The notes under the pieces: generated by a model
Told to the model about the DNA's origin: nothing
Databases searched by the model: none
Seen by the model: only the letters and a program-made list of their open reading frames with translations
Part shown: positions 59,788-64,000 of the stretch, in pieces
Numbering within the stretch: position 1 is the stretch's first letter
How the letters are laid out: the number at the start of each line of letters is the position of its first letter
Source: Bradyrhizobium sp. 132
Lineage (GTDB): Bacteria > Pseudomonadota > Alphaproteobacteria > Rhizobiales > Xanthobacteraceae
Direction of reading: 5' to 3'
Length of the DNA: 64,000 bases
Assembly (NCBI RefSeq): GCF_023074185.1
Contig: NZ_JADPKY010000099.1
Span: 62,001-126,000, forward strand
Made by a program: the position numbers and the translations under genes

Positions 59788-61048
59788 GTGCCGATCGCGC
59801 CGCATGACATCATCAAGGCCTGGAGCATCGTCGGCTTGGCCACCGCTGGTGTCATCATCAGGCCGTTTCGCGTGCCGGAGGCGATCTGGGCGGTGGCCGG
59901 GGCCTCCGCGCTGGTGCGGTTTGGCATTCTGCCGTGGAGTGACGCGGTCGCCGGTATGCGCAAGGGCTTTGATATCTATCTGTTCCTCATCGGCATGATG
60001 CTGATTGCTGAACTGGCCCGGCTCGACGGTTTATTCGACTATCTCGCCGCGCTTGCGGTCGAGCATGCCCATGGCTCACCACAGCGGCTATTCCTGCTGA
60101 TCTATCTGGTCGGCACTCTCGTCACCGTTTTTCTCTCCAACGACGCCACCGCCATCGTGCTGACGCCCGCCGTGTACGCCGCTACCCGAGCGGCCGGTGC
60201 CAAGCCCTTGCCCTATCTTTTCATCTGCGCCTAGATCGCGAACGCGGCGAGCTTCGTGTTGCCGATCTCCAATCCCGCCAATCTCGTTGTGCTCGGCGCT
60301 CGTACGCCCCACCTATCCGAGTGGCTGCATCTCTTTGCAATCCCCTCGGTGGCCTCCATCGTGCTTACTTATGTTGGGCTCCGGTTGACCCAGCATCGTG
60401 CACTAAAGGAGCAAAGCATCAGAAGAAGTGTATCCCAACCGAAATTGAGCCGCAGCGGCCTATTCACGGTCTATGGGGTCGGCATCACAGGGCTGCTGCT
60501 GGTCGGCGCCTGCGTGCTTGGTCTTCAATTGGGGGCGCTGACCTTGGTTTGCGGGACGCTCACTACGGCCGCCGTGCTTCTGCTCAGCCGTCGGTCTCCC
60601 TGGCCTGTCCTGAGAGGAATTTCCTGGAGCGTGATGCCACTGGTTGCGGGTCTGTTTGTCATGGTAGAGGCGCTGGTGCGAACCGGCGCGATCGGAAATC
60701 TCCGGGAAGTGCTGCACCTTGCGATCTCTCAATCCACAGCCAATGCAGCCAGGAGTGCGGGGATTGCGACAGCGATCGCCGACAATATCGCTAACAATTT
60801 GCCCGTTGGCCTTGTTGCGGGTTCGGTGGCCACAAGCGATCACCTGCCCCGCACAGGTTATCGGCGCGATCCTGATCGGCGTCGATCTCGGGCCGAACCT
60901 GTCGCTGACGGGCTCGCTGGCAACCGTCCTGTGGCTCGTGGCATTGCGTCGCGACAAGATCGAGATAGGCGCCTGGCCGTTCCTTCGGCTTGGACTACTG
61001 GTGATGCCGCCGGCACTGATTGTAACCTTGGCGGCTGTTATCTTGTAA
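59788..61048 (+). pseudogene. ArsB-family anion permease, two disruptions
   Basis: The first part (MPIAPHDIIKAWSIVGLATA to KPLPYLFICA) is followed by a TAG at 60232-60234 and then in the same frame IANAASFVLPISNPANLVVLG, so the stop is a nonsense change. The membrane protein continues to DNIANNLPVGLVAGSVATSDH (about 60840), where an extra C in a run of four (60847-60850) shifts the frame. The tail VIGAILIGVDLGPNLSLTGS to LVMPPALIVTLAAVIL ends at 61048. ArsB/SLC13-type transporters export arsenite or take up anions. Two lesions make it inactive. Confidence 0.85.
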
Positions 61049-61244
61049 ATCGGGAATGCCAGGATGCCGTGTCAGACGAGAGATTCACGATTTTGCGCTG
61101 AGCGGACTTGTTGCAATCCGCGATTCTAAAACCCACAAAATCGAGCACTCATCGCACAGAGCGCAGCCTCCTCGATCGCGCTGGATGAGGTCGCAACGAG
61201 GCACCGTCAGTTCCGTGCGCTGATTATTGGTCGATCCAGATTAT

Positions 61245-61286
61245 TAAACTGAAATTTAGTGTTTCTCCAGTCGCGGTTGCCTAACT
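61245..61286 (+). promoter_or_regulatory. Island promoter of the cupin/cytochrome c genes
   Basis: TAAACTGAAATTTA (61245-61258), then 22 bp to CTAACT (61281-61286). Only one box is clear; the segment 20 bp upstream does not match. The predicted start of transcription is about 30 bp before the cupin ATG. Confidence 0.6.
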
Positions 61287-61320
61287 CACCAGGTGAGTAT
61301 CGAAATCAATTCGGGACGCC

Positions 61321-61743
61321 ATGAGTACTTCTGCTGCAATCCACATCGTCAGCCCCGCACAATTCGATCAGGGAACGGCGCAGACGCCGGGATGCGAACG
61401 TCGCGCCGCGATCGCACCAGAGCTCGGTATCGCATCAGCCATCTGGGGCGGACTGTTCGAGGTGAGCCCGGGATCGCGGACCGGTGTTCATCATCACGGA
61501 GAGCAAGAGACGATTGCCTATGTTCTCTCGGGGGTTTGCGAGATCCGCTGGGGCGAGAAGGGCGAATCGATCGCCCAGGCGAGGGCCGGCGACTTCATTC
61601 ATGTGCCCGCCTTCCTGCCGCACATGGAGATCAATCCTTCGAAACAGGAGCCGTTTCGATGGGTTGTCGTCCGCAGCACCGCGACGCCCCTCGTCATCAA
61701 CCTCCCTGACGACATCTGGCCAAGACTGCGGGTGCGCTCATGA
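61321..61743 (+). CDS. Cupin-domain protein
   Basis: A 140-residue single-cupin protein. The metal motif GVHHHGEQETIAYVLSGVCEIRW (His/His/Glu) is near residue 60, and HVPAFLPHMEINPSKQE near 105 carries the second His. Cupins of this length act as small dioxygenases, isomerases or regulators; the activity cannot be told. It overlaps the next gene by four bases (ATGA), so both are coupled. It starts just downstream of an island promoter. Confidence 0.87.
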   Translation: MSTSAAIHIVSPAQFDQGTAQTPGCERRAAIAPELGIASAIWGGLFEVSPGSRTGVHHHGEQETIAYVLSGVCEIRWGEKGESIAQARAGDFIHVPAFLPHMEINPSKQEPFRWVVVRSTATPLVINLPDDIWPRLRVRS

Positions 61744-62267
61744 TCGAGACAGGAGCAGCACACATCGGGCGCCGCCCGATTTTGGTTGCCATGATCGCAA
61801 TTGCTCTGACCGCCTTCCTGGCGATCGGCCTTGTGAGTTCGCGCAGCATCGCTGCCGAGCCTGAAGCGCCGTCGCCTGCTGCCATCGGATATCTGCCGAG
61901 CATCGGCGACCTGATGATCGAGACGATCCAACCGCGGCACGAGCGACTTTGGCGAGCCGAACAGGAGGGAAACTGGGATTTTGCAGCCTACGAACTTCGA
62001 GCGCTCCGCGGCGCATTCGATCGACTCGGGCGATCCCATCCAACTGACCAGCAAATCTCTCTTCCGCAGATGATTTCCTCCGTCACGGAACAGCCATTCA
62101 AGGAGCTCAACAGTGCGATCCAAGCCAAGAACGGCACGGCATTCGCCAAGGCTTACGCCGATCTGACCGACGCTTGCAATTCGTGCCATCAAGCTCTCAA
62201 CCACGGTGTTGTCGAAATCCGCGTACCGACGAGGACGTCTCCGTCGGATCTAAATGCCACCGATTGA
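61740..62267 (+). CDS. Exported monohaem c-type cytochrome
   Basis: A 175-residue protein with an N-terminal membrane signal (HIGRRPILVAMIAIALTAFL), residues about 12-40, and a single haem motif DACNSCHQALNH near residue 150 (CxxCH), with the rest a helical domain (NWDFAAYELRALRGAFDRL). The haem at the C-terminus and the helical body resemble cytochrome c'-like or sulfur/redox relay proteins. Context (cupin partner, shared promoter) suggests a periplasmic electron carrier. Its partner is unknown. Confidence 0.82.
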   Translation: MIETGAAHIGRRPILVAMIAIALTAFLAIGLVSSRSIAAEPEAPSPAAIGYLPSIGDLMIETIQPRHERLWRAEQEGNWDFAAYELRALRGAFDRLGRSHPTDQQISLPQMISSVTEQPFKELNSAIQAKNGTAFAKAYADLTDACNSCHQALNHGVVEIRVPTRTSPSDLNATD

Positions 62268-62392
62268 AGCTCTGGCTGCGTACCGAAAAGACATGCTTAG
62301 CCGTTCTGATAGAGTGGCACGCTTGCTACACGGCCAACCTCCACCATGGCCATCGCGATCGCACCATCCTGCTAAGAAGAAAGGAAATTCGT

Positions 62393-62626
62393 ATGCGTCT
62401 AGCTCTTCTCTCAACCTCTGAGCTCACTCCCGAACAGAAAACGCTCTACCGCGACATGCGGAGCGGGATCGAATCGAAATTCAAGGGTTTTGAGGCCATC
62501 ATGCTTACCGTCGCGGGTGGGCTGCACGTGGCCGCTATACGTCTGGGGGTCGAGGTAGGCGGGATCGTCGTCGTCGCGTTCGATCCAATGATCGCAACCG
62601 ACCTCGCGACCGAGCTCGTCCTTTAA
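62393..62626 (+). pseudogene. Truncated carboxymuconolactone-decarboxylase-like gene
   Basis: The 77-codon frame begins with a good CMD/AhpD-type N-terminus (MRLALLSTSELTPEQKTLYRDM), then after FKGFEAI switches to unrelated residues and stops. The catalytic cysteine region of the family is absent. AAAGGAA precedes the ATG. I read it as a truncated gene. Confidence 0.6.
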
Positions 62627-63167
62627 TCCGAACGAGGTCGAGTGCCTCGGGCCGATCTCAATGTCCTCAAGTATCAAAGCACCCTCCAGTCGCGAAGCCC
62701 CCGAGCCCTGCGTCCACTCTCTTGATCGACCAGAATGGCGCATCTTCATCGGGGGCTTCTTTTAACCGTCACGGCCTTCTCGAGGCCGATGGTGAAATCT
62801 GGCCATGAAACGGTCGGCCGGGAAAGCGCGGAGTGACCGACGGCATCGAAAATGCGGGGAAAAGTCCCGGACGGGAAGCTAACTCGCGTAGGCTCTCGTC
62901 AGGGTTTATATCGCTAGGCATTTCAACTTCCTTCCCGTAAGCTGGCACGACCGTTTGCCCGGTCGCGGTTCTTCCCGTTCCAACCGTTCACTGGGGTCGT
63001 GCGTTTCTGCTACTCCCTCACGCTCGCGAGCGCGCCATCTTCGTCGCTCGACGGAATCCGCCCTCGGGGCGTCTCCCCGGAGCTGGCGGTCGAGGCCATC
63101 GAAGATGCGCTGGGATCGATCGGCGACTCTTGCCCTGAGTGTCCTCCCATAGATGGCCGAACGCCAC
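62627..63167. other. Gene-free stretch
   Basis: About 540 bp without a supported gene. Overlapping frames of 65-95 codons on both strands are arginine-rich and look like high-GC noise. It probably includes the right edge of the accessory island, but I see no tRNA-end repeat that would mark it. Confidence 0.4.
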
Positions 63168-64000
63168 TCAGGCCGCGGGACTACACCCAATCCAGCGAAT
63201 GATCCCGGGTGTCATGTAGACCAGCGCGCCGCGTGAGGCGCCTGTCGCCCGCAGATACTGCTGAATCTGTTCGGCATGGAGCCGCATGTCCGTCTCGGAT
63301 GGATCGAAGTCGCTCTTCCAGTCGATGACGACGTCGGCACGTTCCCCGTCGTAAGCGATGGCATCGATGCGCCCCGCGAGCCCGATCGCCTCCGGCCGAT
63401 CCGGAAGCACAGAGTAGATCGGCCATTCGGGGACGAGCCGCATGCGCAGGGCGGCGACCTCCGGTAGGTGCAAAGCGCGCAACGCGGTCGCGGTGATCTC
63501 GTCAGCGTTTGGAAGCACTCCGTCTTCCGCTGCGTCAAGGGGCAGTTGCCCAATAAGCTCTCGGGCGCGAGCGGCGAGCCCGCCGGCGTCCTCGGCGAGT
63601 TCGCCGGTCAGCACCTCCTCCATCAGCTTGTGCAAGAGAAGCCCGCGGACACGACCAGCCCCGACGGGCGCCTCGATTTCGGGTGCGTCGCCCCCTTCGA
63701 GCGCGATCGCCTCGCTCGTTGAGATGCGGTCCACATCGTGATCGCTCGGTCGGACCCAGGTGAGCGGGACGGCCGCAGCGTCAATGCTGGCACGCTCGGC
63801 GGCAAACAGCTCAGCGGTTTGGCGATTGGGCGGTTCCGCAATGATCTGCACAGGCCTCGGCGTCATGCGCGAAACGTCCAGCCGCGGCAGCACATCATGC
63901 GCCATATCGACGATGCGCGCCCAGGATTTCTGCTCAGCTTCTGGCAGCTCCGGAACGACAAGGAGCTCGCGGGCTCGCGTGCAGGCGACATACCAGAGCC
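63168..64000 (-). CDS. UvrD-type helicase-nuclease, C-terminal part
   Basis: The gene enters from the right edge. The visible 277 codons start with helicase motif VI (LWYVACTRARELLVVPEL) and continue into a RecB-like PD-(D/E)XK nuclease: GLLLHKLMEEVLTGE with the His, GRIDAIAYDGERADVVIDWKSDF with the Asp and DWK signature, then AEQIQQYLRATGAS with the QxxxY motif. This matches AddA/RecB-like fusions used in double-strand break processing; relatives also occur in accessory and defence loci. The N-terminal helicase motifs lie outside the window. Confidence 0.88.
   Translation of the reverse strand, partial: LWYVACTRARELLVVPELPEAEQKSWARIVDMAHDVLPRLDVSRMTPRPVQIIAEPPNRQTAELFAAERASIDAAAVPLTWVRPSDHDVDRISTSEAIALEGGDAPEIEAPVGAGRVRGLLLHKLMEEVLTGELAEDAGGLAARARELIGQLPLDAAEDGVLPNADEITATALRALHLPEVAALRMRLVPEWPIYSVLPDRPEAIGLAGRIDAIAYDGERADVVIDWKSDFDPSETDMRLHAEQIQQYLRATGASRGALVYMTPGIIRWIGCSPAA

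Noticed and set aside
58810..59805. 331-codon minus-strand frame
   Set aside because: Antisense to cydB; no recognisable motif.
22172..61286. FixK/FNR sites as explanation of the boxes
   Set aside because: FNR/FixK sites have TTGA-N6-TCAA half-sites; the boxes have TAAA/TTTA and mostly occur as pairs 20 bp apart. Position near -41 fits that class, but the sequence does not.
62906..63190. 94-codon minus-strand frame next to the helicase gene
   Set aside because: Arginine-rich, no ribosome site and no family; it overlaps the helicase end and is most likely noise.

Overview
The window looks like chromosomal DNA of a Bradyrhizobium-like alphaproteobacterium. This is inferred from the high GC content, the style of the proteins (DUF3551, DUF1614, many TctC/TAXI/LivK-type binding proteins) and three long intergenic palindromes of the kind common in Bradyrhizobium and Rhodopseudomonas. 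No species can be named from sequence alone.

Region 1 (about 1-19.6 kb) reads as stable backbone devoted to formate/oxalate and molybdenum. It holds the tail of a GntR regulator, a YbaK-type deacylase, an NAD-dependent formate dehydrogenase (fdsA plus a fused fdsG-fdsB gene), an OxlT-like oxalate/formate antiporter, a TusA-like protein, and a Mo-cofactor set: moeA, mobB, fdhD, mobA, a MoeA fused to a binding-protein domain, a third MoeA-like protein and a TupA-type oxyanion-binding protein. Together they take up formate/oxalate, oxidise formate to CO2 with NAD+, and make and insert the Mo-bis-MGD cofactor. Three orphan transport binding proteins follow.

Region 2 (about 19.96-63.1 kb) starts at a CAU tRNA followed by an IS21 transposase relic and looks like an old accessory island. 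It has many broken genes (IS21 istA, aldo/keto reductase, a second citG and a citF stub, DUF305, arsB, a carboxymuconolactone decarboxylase-like gene) beside intact modules: a citrate lyase operon (citE-like, AEC transporter, citC-D-E-F-X-G), cytochrome b561, a two-subunit molybdenum hydroxylase, a two-component system followed by a secreted protein and an RND pump, an rpoH-like sigma factor, a second histidine kinase, a MarR regulator, a stand-alone HWE kinase, pyruvate oxidase with cytochrome bd oxidase, and a cupin/cytochrome c pair.

The main discovery is a shared promoter architecture across this island. At least eight promoters carry a 14-bp TAAA-N6-TTTA box (in six of them two boxes 20-21 bp apart), with a nTAnnT-like -10 element 22-23 bp after the last TTTA. 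They precede the citrate lyase operon, the two-component system, the secreted protein/RND operon, rpoH, the HWE kinase, poxB-cydAB, the cupin/cytochrome pair and a hydroxyisobutyrate-dehydrogenase-like gene. The promoters of the citrate lyase operon and poxB-cydAB match at 34 of 38 positions although the genes are unrelated. I infer one regulator, possibly the OmpR-type response regulator encoded here, switching the island on as a low-oxygen or stress programme (fermentative citrate cleavage, pyruvate oxidation, high-affinity oxygen reduction, efflux, and alternative sigma and kinase outputs).

The last 0.8 kb holds the 3' part of a UvrD-type helicase with a C-terminal RecB-like nuclease domain.
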